A DNA stretch of 64,000 nt from Mucilaginibacter achroorhodeus (GTDB lineage Bacteria > Bacteroidota > Bacteroidia > Sphingobacteriales > Sphingobacteriaceae), in contig NZ_VOEI01000005.1 in the NCBI RefSeq assembly GCF_007846095.1, positions 124,001-188,000 of the forward strand, given 5' to 3'. Numbering within the stretch: position 1 is the first letter of the stretch; every line of letters starts with the position of its first letter. The position numbers and the translations under genes are program-made. The notes under the pieces are model-generated. The model had not been told where the DNA came from, ran no database searches, and was given only the letters and a program-made list of their open reading frames with translations. Of this stretch, positions 8,472 to 17,599 are shown piece by piece.

Positions 8472-9719
8472 TTAAAACTTTACAGTGAAGGTGTGCCATC
8501 CCCGGGAGAAGGAATAGCTTATAGGCAGGCCAAATTGTTGTGCTATATTTTTTACAAGCGCAAGGCCTAAACCTGTACCGTTTGATGCTGTTCCTTTATG
8601 GAAACGCTCAAATACCTTATCCGGTGGAATAGGATTATCCGGGCCCGTGTTACTGACGATCAATTCGTTGCTGGTCAGATCTACTTTGACCTCACCACCT
8701 GTGGAATTATGTCTTATAGCGTTACTTAGTAAATTGTTAAGTAATATATCTAACAAATACCTGCTTGCTTCAAGCGTTTTGTTTTCAAGTTGTTGATGGA
8801 TCACTACACCTTTTCCTGCGGCTAATTCATTGAACTGCTGGATCTTTTCGGCAATGCAGGCCTTAAGATCAATCGGCTCTTTATCCGCGATCAACTCATT
8901 ATCCAGCTTTACCAACAATAATAAGGTTTGGTTAAGCTTTACGGATTTATTGATAGACGTGTAAACATCCTGTATCCGCTGCAACTGATCTGCCGTTAGC
9001 TGTTCATCTTGTATCAGCGTATCAAGCTTAGTGGTCACCACGGCAAGGGGCGTCATCAACTCATGCGATGCATTCTCAGAAAATTGTTTCAGGTTCTGAT
9101 AGTCGGTGCTTATTCTGGCCGCCATTCCGTTTATCGCTTCGTTCAGTTCAGAAAATTCATCTACAACACTGCTTTTCAATTTCAGGTTCTTTTTTTCGAT
9201 GTCGAAGCCCTTTATTTGACCCAGCGTATTAAAAAAGGGTTGCCATAATCCCTTCAGTAAATACTTATTAGTGATGAATAAAACTGCCAACAGCCCGGCT
9301 ATGAGCGCTAAGGTGATAATAGTGATGATCTCCACCAAAAACTCGGTACCCTCGCGCGACATGGTGATCGTTACCTTATAATTTTTACTGTTAACCTTAA
9401 CCAGATCCTCAACTGCACGGCCGGGTTCTACTGTGCGGTCCCAGGAATTATGATAAGTAGTATCAAAAAAACGCCGCTTAATAGCTGATTGATCTGTTGG
9501 CGTAAATACAGCGTGGTCCTGGTCGGCATCATAGCGTTGTGGCGGCAGGGTACTGTTGCTGACATATTCCTTAGCTTCGTAAAGTTCCTGTGTCAGGCCT
9601 TTATCAAGCTGTTTTTCGGCTACGTAATTAATGGCGATAAAGTATACAACAGCCCCTGCTACCAATACCAGTAAACTGGTAATTATACTGGTTTTTGTAT
9701 AATGTGCAGCTAATTTCAT
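8472..9719 (-). CDS. Membrane sensor histidine kinase
   Basis: 415 residues. An N-terminal transmembrane helix (about 13-32) and a second (about 132-152) enclose a periplasmic sensor of about 100 residues. A HAMP-like linker follows, then the HisKA H-box FSENASHELMTPLAVV with phospho-acceptor His219. The ATPase domain has an N-box (LLNNLLSNAIRHN), GPDNPIPPDKVFERF and GTGLGLALVKNIA. Its start codon overlaps the response regulator stop by 4 nt, so the two are translationally coupled. The signal is unknown; the neighbours (VIT1-type transporters, cytochrome b, ApbE operon) suggest metal or redox status, by inference only. Confidence 0.93.
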   Translation of the reverse strand: MKLAAHYTKTSIITSLLVLVAGAVVYFIAINYVAEKQLDKGLTQELYEAKEYVSNSTLPPQRYDADQDHAVFTPTDQSAIKRRFFDTTYHNSWDRTVEPGRAVEDLVKVNSKNYKVTITMSREGTEFLVEIITIITLALIAGLLAVLFITNKYLLKGLWQPFFNTLGQIKGFDIEKKNLKLKSSVVDEFSELNEAINGMAARISTDYQNLKQFSENASHELMTPLAVVTTKLDTLIQDEQLTADQLQRIQDVYTSINKSVKLNQTLLLLVKLDNELIADKEPIDLKACIAEKIQQFNELAAGKGVVIHQQLENKTLEASRYLLDILLNNLLSNAIRHNSTGGEVKVDLTSNELIVSNTGPDNPIPPDKVFERFHKGTASNGTGLGLALVKNIAQQFGLPISYSFSRGWHTFTVKF

Positions 9720-10396
9720 GAAACAGTGAATTTGTAGCCTATACCGTAAACAGACTTGATGTAATCATTGCAGCCGGTATCAACCATTTTCTTGCGAAGG
9801 TTTTTAATGTGCGTATAAATGAAATCGAAATTATCGTGCATATCCATTTCATCGCCCCAAAGGTGTTCTGCTATGGCCGTTTTAGCTATAACCTTGTTCT
9901 TGTTAGCAAGAAAGTAAAGCAGCATATCATATTCCTTTTTTGTAAGGATGACCGGCTCGTCGTTGATAATTACCTCTCTCGAATGCAGATCGATGTTGAT
10001 CTCATTAAAAACCAGTGTACGATTATTGGTATTTAATGATTTGCGCCTGTAAACTGCCATTAACCTTGCCTTAAGTTCTGCCAGGTGAAATGGTTTGGTA
10101 AGGTAATCGTCGGCACCTATGTTAAGGCCTTTAAGCTTATCATCTAACGAGTTACGGGCTGATATTACTAAAACGGCCTCACTTCTGTTATTGGTACGCA
10201 AGTAATCGAGTATAGCAAAGCCTTCACCATCCGGCAGGCCGATATCCAGCAATACAAAATCATATGTGTAAATGGCGAGTTTTTGGGTAGCTGTGGTCAG
10301 GTCTTCACAGCTTTCGCAAAGGTTACCATCAGCGTTAAGATAAGCACTAATATCATCCCGCAGACCGGGTTCGTCTTCTATAACCAGTATTTTCAA
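9716..10396 (-). CDS. OmpR-family response regulator
   Basis: 226 residues. The receiver domain carries the acidic pair (ED at 7-8), phospho-acceptor Asp51 in DFVLLDIGLPDG, the switch Ser/Thr in VLVISAR and the lysine in DDYLTKPF. The C-terminal winged helix (about 125-226) has the typical LTKKEYDMLLYFLANKNKVI and IKNLRKKM...VYGIGYKF ends of OmpR/PhoB regulators. It is the first gene of the sensor operon and overlaps the kinase by 4 nt. It diverges from the cytochrome b gene across about 104 nt, so it could control that gene, itself, or both. Confidence 0.95.
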   Translation of the reverse strand: MKILVIEDEPGLRDDISAYLNADGNLCESCEDLTTATQKLAIYTYDFVLLDIGLPDGEGFAILDYLRTNNRSEAVLVISARNSLDDKLKGLNIGADDYLTKPFHLAELKARLMAVYRRKSLNTNNRTLVFNEINIDLHSREVIINDEPVILTKKEYDMLLYFLANKNKVIAKTAIAEHLWGDEMDMHDNFDFIYTHIKNLRKKMVDTGCNDYIKSVYGIGYKFTVS

Positions 10397-10500
10397 CGTA
10401 TTAACAATGTGCGATTAAGATAAGTTATTATTTTGTAGAAATTCTGAAGTTGGTAGCACCTCTTCAGGATTACCACAGAATTCATCCATAATTTTATGTT

Positions 10501-11178
10501 ATGAGCATCATCGAACCTGTTAGAGCGGAGCGGAATCATCCTGGTGAAGTTAAAAAGCATTCGGCAGCCATTAGATTTTGGCATTGGGGAAATACGTTGA
10601 TCATCAGCGGATCGCTCATAACGGTATTAATTAATTCCACACTGACTGACCGGAAAGGCATCACCACTTTGGTTAAGAATTCCCTGCAAGGTAAAGTTGT
10701 TATAATTACTGATGACCAGGCCGGTGCTATAAGCCATAATTTAGAAGACAAAGTTTGGGGCATACATATTTGGTTTGGTTATGCTTTGGCAGCATTGTTC
10801 TTGTTTAGGATACTGCTCGAATATTTTCAACTGGCCGATCAAAAGTTTATACCCAAACTGCGTGAAGCATATAAAGCTTATACAAATACCAAGCTTAAAC
10901 GAGAGCGGACCTTGCATGAGCTAACAGTGAAGATCATCTACGCAGGGTTCTACTTCGTTTTGTTCATTATGGTGATAACGGGCTTGTTCCTGGCGTTTGA
11001 AGATCTGTTGTCACCATTTAAAGCTATACGCCATACCGTAAAAGAGGTACATGGTTTTTGCATGTACCTGGTGCTTGCCTTTATTGTGGTGCACCTGGTA
11101 GGCGTTTTCCTGGCGGAACGTAAGGATAGCAGCGGCATAGTGTCAGACATGATAAACGGGGGCAAAAGCTTGTCTTAA
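10501..11178 (+). CDS. Membrane cytochrome b (cytochrome b561 / hydrogenase-type b subunit family)
   Basis: 225 residues with four hydrophobic helices: about 28-45 after AIRFWHWGN, about 85-105 in IHIWFGYALAALFLFRI, about 140-162, and about 180-200 in YLVLAFIVVHLVGVF. Candidate haem ligands are His28, the histidine of WGIHIWFG, and those of VKEVHGF and VVHLVGV, fitting the di-haem four-helix family that passes electrons between the quinone pool and periplasmic partners. No dehydrogenase or hydrogenase subunit is adjacent. Instead it diverges from a two-component system and converges, overlapping by 4 nt, with the VIT1 gene ending the ApbE operon. An electron-supply role for the neighbouring redox operon is inference. 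Confidence 0.82.
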   Translation: MSIIEPVRAERNHPGEVKKHSAAIRFWHWGNTLIISGSLITVLINSTLTDRKGITTLVKNSLQGKVVIITDDQAGAISHNLEDKVWGIHIWFGYALAALFLFRILLEYFQLADQKFIPKLREAYKAYTNTKLKRERTLHELTVKIIYAGFYFVLFIMVITGLFLAFEDLLSPFKAIRHTVKEVHGFCMYLVLAFIVVHLVGVFLAERKDSSGIVSDMINGGKSLS

Positions 11179-11864
11179 TGCCCCGATATCAATTTCGACA
11201 TAGCGAACGCGGCCCCCGCGGCCAAAGTGCCTATCACCACAACTTTTAAGGCCCCTGCCAATGGCGGTTGCCCTGTCATTTTGCTTTTAAACCAGCCAAA
11301 AACAAACAGGCAAACCAGCGTAACCATGCATGAGTATTGCAAGGCTATATGAGCCTGGTGCACAAAAAAGTATGGTGATAACGGTATAATGCCGCCGATG
11401 ATGTACGATGCGCCAATTGTTAACGCGCTTTTGGTAGCACGGTTAGCGTTTGGTTCTTCCAGCCCCAACTCATAGCGCATCATAAAGTCCACCCATTTCT
11501 TTTTATCCTTTGCCATTTCATCGGCAATTTGCTGTTGCAATTTTTCCGATAGGCCAAACTCTGCAAAAACATCTTTAACCTCCTGGTTTTCCTGGTGTGG
11601 CACACGGTCTACCTCTTCGTATTCGCGTTTAAGCTCAGAGCGGTAATGGTCTACATCAGTTTTACCAGCCAGATAACCGCCAAGGCCCATCGCTATTGAG
11701 CCTGCCACAATTTCGGCAATACCGGCAGTTACTACCAACGCCGAAGCACTTACAGCACCGCTTAGGCCCGCGGCCAAAGCAAAGGGTACGGTTAAACCAT
11801 CAGACATACCGATAACAATATCCCTGATGGTTTCAGAACTGGTTACATGTTTTTCTTTGTGCAT
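11175..11864 (-). CDS. VIT1/CCC1-family iron/manganese transporter
   Basis: 229 residues. It opens with IVIGMSDGLTVPFALAAGLSGA, the conserved first-helix motif, then AEIVAGSIAMGLGGYLAGKTD. A cytoplasmic charged segment follows (about 80-130, with REYEEVDRVPHQENQEV and FAEFGLSEKL) corresponding to the Glu/Met metal-binding region, then three more membrane helices. Family members export or sequester Fe(II)/Mn(II) from the cytoplasm. The gene follows the DUF3570 gene by 5 nt and is the last gene of the thioredoxin-ApbE-DUF4266-DUF3570 operon. Its end overlaps the cytochrome b gene tail-to-tail by 4 nt. The family call is strong; the metal is not determined. Confidence 0.9.
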   Translation of the reverse strand: MHKEKHVTSSETIRDIVIGMSDGLTVPFALAAGLSGAVSASALVVTAGIAEIVAGSIAMGLGGYLAGKTDVDHYRSELKREYEEVDRVPHQENQEVKDVFAEFGLSEKLQQQIADEMAKDKKKWVDFMMRYELGLEEPNANRATKSALTIGASYIIGGIIPLSPYFFVHQAHIALQYSCMVTLVCLFVFGWFKSKMTGQPPLAGALKVVVIGTLAAGAAFAMSKLISGH

Positions 11865-11869
11865 AATGC

Positions 11870-13102
11870 CTATTTAAACTTCATGGCTAAGGTTACTATG
11901 TTTGAAGTAAGGCCGGTTGACCTTGTGTAATGGCCTGCCCTTATCTCCAGGGCGCTAAAGTGCTGCCAGCCAAACACACCCTTTGGCGGGGCAAGGCGAA
12001 TATTAGCCCCGATAAAGCTACTGTTTAGTGTAGAAAGGTCATAATCACTGGTGTAAAATGCTGCATTAGGGTCATGCTGCCCATACGGCGCAAAATAACG
12101 CGTACCTACCTGGTTGTTATAACGGTAGTACGGACTTACCGAAACAAAAGAAGTTAGTTTAATGGGTACCTCCAGTTCGGCGGTATGTGCCCTTATACCC
12201 CAGCTATCCATGTAATACCGGTAAAATGTACGGATGATAAAATGGTCGTCAAGGAAGTAATTAAAGCGGATACCTATCGGTAACTTGTAACGGTCATCGG
12301 GAAGATTTTCTGCACGTTCCGAGCCATCGGTGAAGTAGTCGCGCTGATACTTGGTAGCCAATAGGCCATGCTGGTATGACGGTTCTACAATTAGCAAAGC
12401 CTGTAACCTGGTGTTGATAACCTGCGATATGGAGAGCGCCATGCTAAAAGAGTTTCGTGGGCGATAATCTACCGAACCGCCACCATTTCGCTCATCTCTT
12501 TCTGAACCTGATCCGTAACCGGGTGGCCGCAGTTCAACGGGTAGGATAACTTTCCATCTATCCAGGAAGGCCATACCCTTAAAATCAAATTGAGTATTCT
12601 TGTTTTTAGAAAGCCAGGTATAATTGACGCCGCCACCAAATGACTGGTAATCATACTCGTGTGAATATGAAGCAGTAAGACCGAATGCCCGGCCCGTTTT
12701 TTCGTTAGAGACCGTCCAGTTTAGAGACGGGTAAATACGGGTATCCTGCATGGATGCAGAAGATATGGTATTGGGATCAATCTTATCTGATGATGCAGAA
12801 GTGTAATGATCTACCCCCAACTCAAATAAGAACGAATGCTTTGTATTGCCGTTGCCATACTTGAACATGTGAAGGTCAATGGTATTGGCAAAATCGGTAA
12901 GTTTTTCTGTACCTATACCACCGGTTACAGCAGAGTTATTACCATCCTGGTGATAGTATGCCGAAATGATATTGATCTCATCCAGTTGAAGCTTACGCGC
13001 CTCATAGTTGGATGTGTCTTTAACAGTTTCCGGTTTGGTTTGCGCGTGCGAGGTTGCAATGCCCAGGTAAAGGGCGGCAATACATAGATATATTTTTTTC
13101 AT
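11870..13102 (-). CDS. DUF3570 outer-membrane protein
   Basis: 410 residues with signal peptide (MKKIYLCIAALYLGIATSHAQ). The mature N-terminus carries ISAYYHQDGNNSAVTGGIGT, the hallmark of DUF3570. The remainder is rich in alternating aromatic strands (TYPSLNWT-like, FFIRTFYRYYMDSWG, VSPYYRYNNQ) and ends LAMKFK, consistent with an outer-membrane barrel. The family regularly sits with DUF4266 and ApbE, as here; its function is not established. The serine/threonine-glycine-rich N-terminal motif faintly resembles flavinylation sites but lacks the exact consensus. Confidence 0.88.
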   Translation of the reverse strand: MKKIYLCIAALYLGIATSHAQTKPETVKDTSNYEARKLQLDEINIISAYYHQDGNNSAVTGGIGTEKLTDFANTIDLHMFKYGNGNTKHSFLFELGVDHYTSASSDKIDPNTISSASMQDTRIYPSLNWTVSNEKTGRAFGLTASYSHEYDYQSFGGGVNYTWLSKNKNTQFDFKGMAFLDRWKVILPVELRPPGYGSGSERDERNGGGSVDYRPRNSFSMALSISQVINTRLQALLIVEPSYQHGLLATKYQRDYFTDGSERAENLPDDRYKLPIGIRFNYFLDDHFIIRTFYRYYMDSWGIRAHTAELEVPIKLTSFVSVSPYYRYNNQVGTRYFAPYGQHDPNAAFYTSDYDLSTLNSSFIGANIRLAPPKGVFGWQHFSALEIRAGHYTRSTGLTSNIVTLAMKFK

Positions 13103-13116
13103 GGCTGCCTGTTTAT

Positions 13117-13344
13117 TTAGTTACAACCACAGCCGCCGCCGCTTTTACCACCGTTTGCACCCGAGCCAGCCTCGCGGTAAAGCTGGAAGCTTTGTTCAAA
13201 CTTTTGAGATTTACGGGCAGATAACTCCATCTCGGAATCGTTGAGACGATTTTTCTGGTAACCTTTAACGGAAACGCAAGATGGCAGGCAGGCCACGAGG
13301 CCCAGGCCAACCAACATTAATTTAAGCAGGGGATATTTATTCAT
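13117..13344 (-). CDS. DUF4266 small lipoprotein with Cys-rich tail
   Basis: 75 residues. The lipobox is LPSC (cysteine near residue 23), so it should be membrane anchored. The C-terminus is glycine-rich and ends in GGGCGCN, the invariant tail of DUF4266. The two closing cysteines could bind metal or form a thiol pair. The preceding SGAN piece looks like a flavinylation motif missing the acceptor Ser/Thr. It lies between apbE and the DUF3570 gene with gaps of only 2 and 14 nt, so it is certainly operonic. Its function is unknown; the setting argues for a small periplasmic redox or metal carrier. Confidence 0.88.
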   Translation of the reverse strand: MNKYPLLKLMLVGLGLVACLPSCVSVKGYQKNRLNDSEMELSARKSQKFEQSFQLYREAGSGANGGKSGGGCGCN

Positions 13345-13346
13345 CT

Positions 13347-14294
13347 TTATTTAATATTGATGTTTTTAGAGGTGAAAACTTTGTTATTATCTGTAACGAT
13401 GATGCAGGCTACATGCTGTAGCTGATTAATAAGGTGGAGGCCTACCTGCGCGCCCATTACGGTTACCGGGGTAGCCATAGCATCGGCAAACTCTGCACTG
13501 GGGCAAATAATGGTTACGCTTTTTATCCCGCTTACGGGTAAGCCGGTTTTAGGGTCAATGGTATGCGAATACCGCTTGCCGTCTATTACCGCGTATTTAG
13601 CATAATTGCCTGAGGTGGCAACTGCCATGTTGCTGATATTGACCGAGGAAAATGGCTTGTCGGCTTTATCTGGATCGGCAATGGCGATGGTCCACGGGCG
13701 CCCGTTGGGCTGATTGCCCCAGGTGATAAGATCACCGGCTGCATTTACGATCCCGTTGGTTACGCCCGCTTGTTGTAATATTAACTTAGCACGGTCGGCA
13801 GCGTAACCTTTGCCAATACCCCCGAACCCTATGCGCATCCCTTTTTCCTTGAGGAAAACGGTTGTGTTTTCAGCATCAAGTTCTATGTTTTGGTAGTTTA
13901 TTAACTTTACGGAATTGAGAGCCGTTTCCTTATCCGGTAGTGCAGTCATGTTCACATCAAAGTTCCATAGACTTTTGTCAATCGAACCATAGGTGATATC
14001 GAAGGCACCTTGTGTAAGCGCTGAGATACGAATAGAGCGCGAAATAAGATCAAATACTTCTTTATCAACCATTAACGGCGCAATACCGGCCATCGCGTTA
14101 ATCTGGTTGGTTTGGCTTTTTTCATTATAAGTAGTCAGTAACCGCTCAATTCTTGCTATTTCGGCAACCGCCATATCAATACGGCTGTGTGCCCATTCTT
14201 CATTATCGCTTACAACGCTTATTTCAAAGCGGTTACCCATCAGCTTTAAAATCCGCTTATGAACAACGGGTGGTTGCATAATATCACCTACCAT
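13347..14294 (-). CDS. apbE: FAD:protein FMN transferase (ApbE family)
   Basis: 315 residues. Family motifs visible in order are LMGNRFEISV, FDITYGSIDKSLWNFD, GGIGKGYAADRAKLIL, GIVNAAGDLITWG, VATSGNYAKY, HTIDPKTGLPVSG (metal/pyrophosphate region) and AEFADAMATPVTVMG. ApbE enzymes transfer FMN from FAD to Ser/Thr of target proteins using Mg2+. No obvious signal peptide precedes the domain, which is unusual because many homologues act in the periplasm; either the start is elsewhere or the transfer happens in the cytoplasm. The start overlaps the thioredoxin gene by 11 nt. No canonical target domain (NqrC/RnfG-like FMN-binding) is encoded nearby, so the acceptor is unknown. Confidence 0.93.
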   Translation of the reverse strand: MVGDIMQPPVVHKRILKLMGNRFEISVVSDNEEWAHSRIDMAVAEIARIERLLTTYNEKSQTNQINAMAGIAPLMVDKEVFDLISRSIRISALTQGAFDITYGSIDKSLWNFDVNMTALPDKETALNSVKLINYQNIELDAENTTVFLKEKGMRIGFGGIGKGYAADRAKLILQQAGVTNGIVNAAGDLITWGNQPNGRPWTIAIADPDKADKPFSSVNISNMAVATSGNYAKYAVIDGKRYSHTIDPKTGLPVSGIKSVTIICPSAEFADAMATPVTVMGAQVGLHLINQLQHVACIIVTDNNKVFTSKNINIK

Positions 14295-14721
14295 TGTTGG
14301 CGTAAGCTTTAATTTCGTTTACAAATTGCTCAGGGCTTTCATCGGGGTAGCCATCCCAGCTTTTTAAAACCTTACCATTTTCATCGACCAATAAGGTATA
14401 AGGGAATTTCCCATCGGCGTTGTAACGGTCGGCAAGCGCCTCGTTAAGCTTCACCTGTTCTTTACCCAGCTGATTTTTCTTTTGTCTTGGGAAATCGGCA
14501 CGCACCAATATCAGGTTAGCTGCTGCGTAATTGGTGAAGTTTTCAGATTCTAATATCTCCTTGCGTAAACGTATACAAGGGCCGCACCAATCAGATCCCG
14601 AAAAATTGACTATAATTAATTTATGCGTTTTTGCTGCTTCTTCAGTAGCTGTTTTAAAATTACCTAACCAAGTTACGGGCTGTAATCCAAGCGCTATCAG
14701 CGTAATGAAAATGAACTTCAT
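14284..14721 (-). CDS. Exported thioredoxin-family protein
   Basis: 145 residues with a short N-terminal signal (MKFIFITLIALGLQPVTW). The thioredoxin active site is Cys46-Gly-Pro-Cys49 in SGSDWCGPCIRLRKEI, followed by the cis-proline-type segment GKFPYTLLVDENGKVLKSWDGY. It resembles the DsbD-gamma/thioredoxin_7 group that keeps periplasmic thiols reduced. It is the first gene of a five-gene operon (thioredoxin, apbE, DUF4266, DUF3570, VIT1) and overlaps apbE by 11 nt. A plausible partner is the CGC tail of the DUF4266 lipoprotein; this is inference. Confidence 0.9.
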   Translation of the reverse strand: MKFIFITLIALGLQPVTWLGNFKTATEEAAKTHKLIIVNFSGSDWCGPCIRLRKEILESENFTNYAAANLILVRADFPRQKKNQLGKEQVKLNEALADRYNADGKFPYTLLVDENGKVLKSWDGYPDESPEQFVNEIKAYANNGR

Positions 14722-14888
14722 ATATTGTATTTAAAAACCTTGGTTTATGCTTGTACGCATAATCAAGACTTGTCGATACAATGGTACAAGGTGATTCTGT
14801 AGTTGAGATGAAATTCTGGTATTTGAGAAATAAATGACAAAATCCAGCTTAAGCGTCAGACGCTCACTGTATTAGCGATAATACATTC

Positions 14889-14933
14889 ATAACACTACCT
14901 GATGGAATAAACTCATTAAAAAATCAGTGTTAT
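14889..14933 (-). terminator. Possible hairpin after the M1 peptidase gene
   Basis: ATAACACT and AGTGTTAT, extended by TGAT/ATCA with a 3-nt bulge, flank an AT-rich loop directly at the peptidase stop codon. It could terminate transcription, but the loop is long and there is no clean T tract. Confidence 0.35.
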
Positions 14934-17512
14934 CAGTTACGCATTAAGCGCTGTGTCCGTACCAAATTATCTACTCCTTGTAATAGTTTTCCCATAAGCT
15001 TAGGATTAAGATCGGGATGAGTTTTTATAAAATCTCTTACCATAATTGCCGCTTCCTTACTTTGATAATTGCCAAAGGTGGCGTTGATAAAACCCTGCGG
15101 AAAAAAGATATCACCGGTTGCTTGTATTTCCGCTAACATGTTCAAGCTTTCAGGGATGTATTTGATGGAAGTTTTTTGCCTTAACGGATGATGTAAATAG
15201 CCTAACGCCGAGAGCACCCATGCTTCTTTGGCCCTGTTTTTTCTGTCCTTTAAAGAGTGAAAAAAGCTGTCTCGTTCCTTTACATTCAGTGACAGGGCCG
15301 GCATCAGGAACTCGATTCGTTTTTTACGGTCGGTGTTTGTTATTCTTTCTTCCTGTTGTTTTAATACATTGGTAACGGTATCGCTTTTTAAAGCAATAGT
15401 AAAAGCTAATCCTGTATAATCATCTTCGGTTAGCTTTACACCTTTAGGCGGGGTTTGCGTTTTCCAGATGTTATAGATTTCCTTTGCAGCGGCCTTGCTG
15501 GTGTAAATGTTTTGAAAGGTGCCAAACAATATCTTTTTGTTATTAGAAACGGATTGACTTTGCATTGCTGACCAAAAAGCTTTTTCTAAACCAACAACGC
15601 TGTTGGTTCGCTCTGTTGTGTTTATAAATTCCCAATAAATATTATTAATGTAACCCGTCAGCATGCGCAGGTTGGTCTCTTCTTTCTCGGTTTGTAAACC
15701 GTGCCCAAAAAAATCCATCAGTTGCGCAGGAGGGTAGCCCCGGCCGTTCAACATGTTCTCATACAAATTGATGTAGACAGAGGCGCGCTGTACCGGGCTT
15801 TGTAAATCAAATAATTGAGTGGGATCCAATGCCTTTTCCACAGGAAATACGCCGTAGCCCATGCCATTAGAATTATAGATAATATATAGCGGTTTGGGTT
15901 TGCCATTTGCAAGAGACACCTGGATTTTTTGTGCATTTAAATTCACCGGAATGGTTTGTTGACCGTTGGGATAAACTAAAGTGATATCAAAAGCCTGGGG
16001 CCAAATGCGGTTCGGGCCGCTCTCTGGATGCTGGGCAAGTGTTAGCTTACTTATTTTTCCGTTTGAATACCTAACATCAGCCTGGATGACCGGCCGGTCG
16101 GTATCATATACCCACACTTTGTTCCATTTGCTCAGGTCGGCTTCGGTATGTTTGCCTAAAATCTCTATCAGGTTTGGCCAGGTTGCATTGCTGTAAGCAT
16201 ACGTCTTTAAATATTCCCTAACGCCCGCCTGGAAATTGGATTTACCCATCAGCAATTCCAACTGGCGCATCATGATAGGAGCCTTGTGATAGATGATATT
16301 GCCGTACATTGATCCGGCATCTTGCAGGTTATCTAATTGCTGGCGAATAGGGTTTGCGCCTGCCGTTCGGTCAACGGCGTAGGCTGCGGGATAGTGATCC
16401 TGTAAAAATTTAAGGTTAAAGGTGGCAGTACCCATCAGTTTTTCTGTTACCTTATCGGCCATAAAATTGGCAAATACCTCTTTCGTCCACACATCGTTAA
16501 ACCAGCGCATGGTTACCAGGTCGCCAAACCACATGTGCGCAGTTTCATGCGATATCACGTTCGCTCGTGCAATATGGGCATCCTTAGTGGCGGCATCATC
16601 CAGGAAAAGACCTGATGCTTTATATTGTATCTCACCAGGATGCTCCATGCCTCCAAACTGGAAATCGGGAATGGCAACAAAGCCCACTTTTTGAAAAGGA
16701 TATTTAATTGTGGTCCAATCCTCCAGAAACCTGATAGCCTGGCGGTGTTGCTCAAAAACAGAATCGACGCTTAGTTTAATTTTTTGCTCATCAGTTTCCC
16801 GATAAAGAAACTCGGCTTCGCGGCCGTCCAGCATTTTTTTTACTGAAGTGTATTTGCCAGCAGTAAAAGAGAAAAGATAGGTTGGTAGTTTATCAGATTG
16901 TTTGAAACGATATTCAACATGGTCCTGATAAGCGCTGGAATCTTTTATATTGCTATTTGCTAATACTTTCCATCCGGGTGGAACATTAAGCCCTAACGTA
17001 TACCTTGCTTTCAAATCGGGCTGATCAAAACATGGGAAAACGGTGCGGGCATGGTCGGGTACAAAAAGCGCGTATAAATAATCATCGTTGCGATTAAGCG
17101 AAGCATCGCCGGGTGTGAAGATAATTTCTATTTGATTTCGGCCTTTCTTTAAGCGTTTAGTGCTGATGATCAGGTGCTCATTCCGTAGATTAATAGGCTC
17201 CAAGGTATCGGGCTTGTGAAGATCACGGATGAAATTTACACTTATCTCGTTAACATGGTCGGCTCTCTGCTTAAAATCAAGCTGCAATGGCTGGTCTGCA
17301 GTTTTCAGATTAAAATTTATAAGTACCAGCGCCTTAATTGGGTCTGTCTTTTTTTCGGGGATGCGAAAAGTTATTTGGTAAGTTATGCTGTCAATTACCG
17401 CCTTTCGGTATTGTGCTAATCTCAAAGGGACCCCTGCCTCAACAGGTAGTTGTTGAGCATAAATAATGCAAGGTAAAGCGATCAGGATAAGAAAAGTAAG
17501 CAATCTTCTCAT
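14933..17512 (-). CDS. Exported M1-family zinc aminopeptidase
   Basis: 859 residues from ATG 17512; an in-frame TTG at 17518 is less likely. A signal peptide (MRRLLTFLILIALPCIIYAQ) precedes an N-terminal beta-saddle domain. The catalytic gluzincin domain follows, with the exopeptidase motif FGGMEHPGEI and zinc site HETAH (His322, Glu323, His326) plus Glu345 exactly 18 residues later in TKEVFANF. The tyrosine stabilising the transition state is expected further on. A long helical C-terminal domain completes the typical length. It removes N-terminal amino acids from peptides, probably in the periplasm. It appears to be a single-gene unit, flanked by hairpins, unrelated to the PULs on either side. 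Confidence 0.95.
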   Translation of the reverse strand: MRRLLTFLILIALPCIIYAQQLPVEAGVPLRLAQYRKAVIDSITYQITFRIPEKKTDPIKALVLINFNLKTADQPLQLDFKQRADHVNEISVNFIRDLHKPDTLEPINLRNEHLIISTKRLKKGRNQIEIIFTPGDASLNRNDDYLYALFVPDHARTVFPCFDQPDLKARYTLGLNVPPGWKVLANSNIKDSSAYQDHVEYRFKQSDKLPTYLFSFTAGKYTSVKKMLDGREAEFLYRETDEQKIKLSVDSVFEQHRQAIRFLEDWTTIKYPFQKVGFVAIPDFQFGGMEHPGEIQYKASGLFLDDAATKDAHIARANVISHETAHMWFGDLVTMRWFNDVWTKEVFANFMADKVTEKLMGTATFNLKFLQDHYPAAYAVDRTAGANPIRQQLDNLQDAGSMYGNIIYHKAPIMMRQLELLMGKSNFQAGVREYLKTYAYSNATWPNLIEILGKHTEADLSKWNKVWVYDTDRPVIQADVRYSNGKISKLTLAQHPESGPNRIWPQAFDITLVYPNGQQTIPVNLNAQKIQVSLANGKPKPLYIIYNSNGMGYGVFPVEKALDPTQLFDLQSPVQRASVYINLYENMLNGRGYPPAQLMDFFGHGLQTEKEETNLRMLTGYINNIYWEFINTTERTNSVVGLEKAFWSAMQSQSVSNNKKILFGTFQNIYTSKAAAKEIYNIWKTQTPPKGVKLTEDDYTGLAFTIALKSDTVTNVLKQQEERITNTDRKKRIEFLMPALSLNVKERDSFFHSLKDRKNRAKEAWVLSALGYLHHPLRQKTSIKYIPESLNMLAEIQATGDIFFPQGFINATFGNYQSKEAAIMVRDFIKTHPDLNPKLMGKLLQGVDNLVRTQRLMRN

Positions 17513-17599
17513 GTGCAATCATGAATATCCGGACGTGAAGATGCCTTTTTTATTTTAATTATAAATAGTTGTGATTATCCTAATTCTATTGAATAAGCA

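Noticed and set aside
14722..14888. Possible riboswitch or small RNA upstream of the thioredoxin operon
   Set aside because: Only short, weak inverted repeats (such as GCGTC-A-GACGC) were found, with no conserved riboswitch core recognisable.
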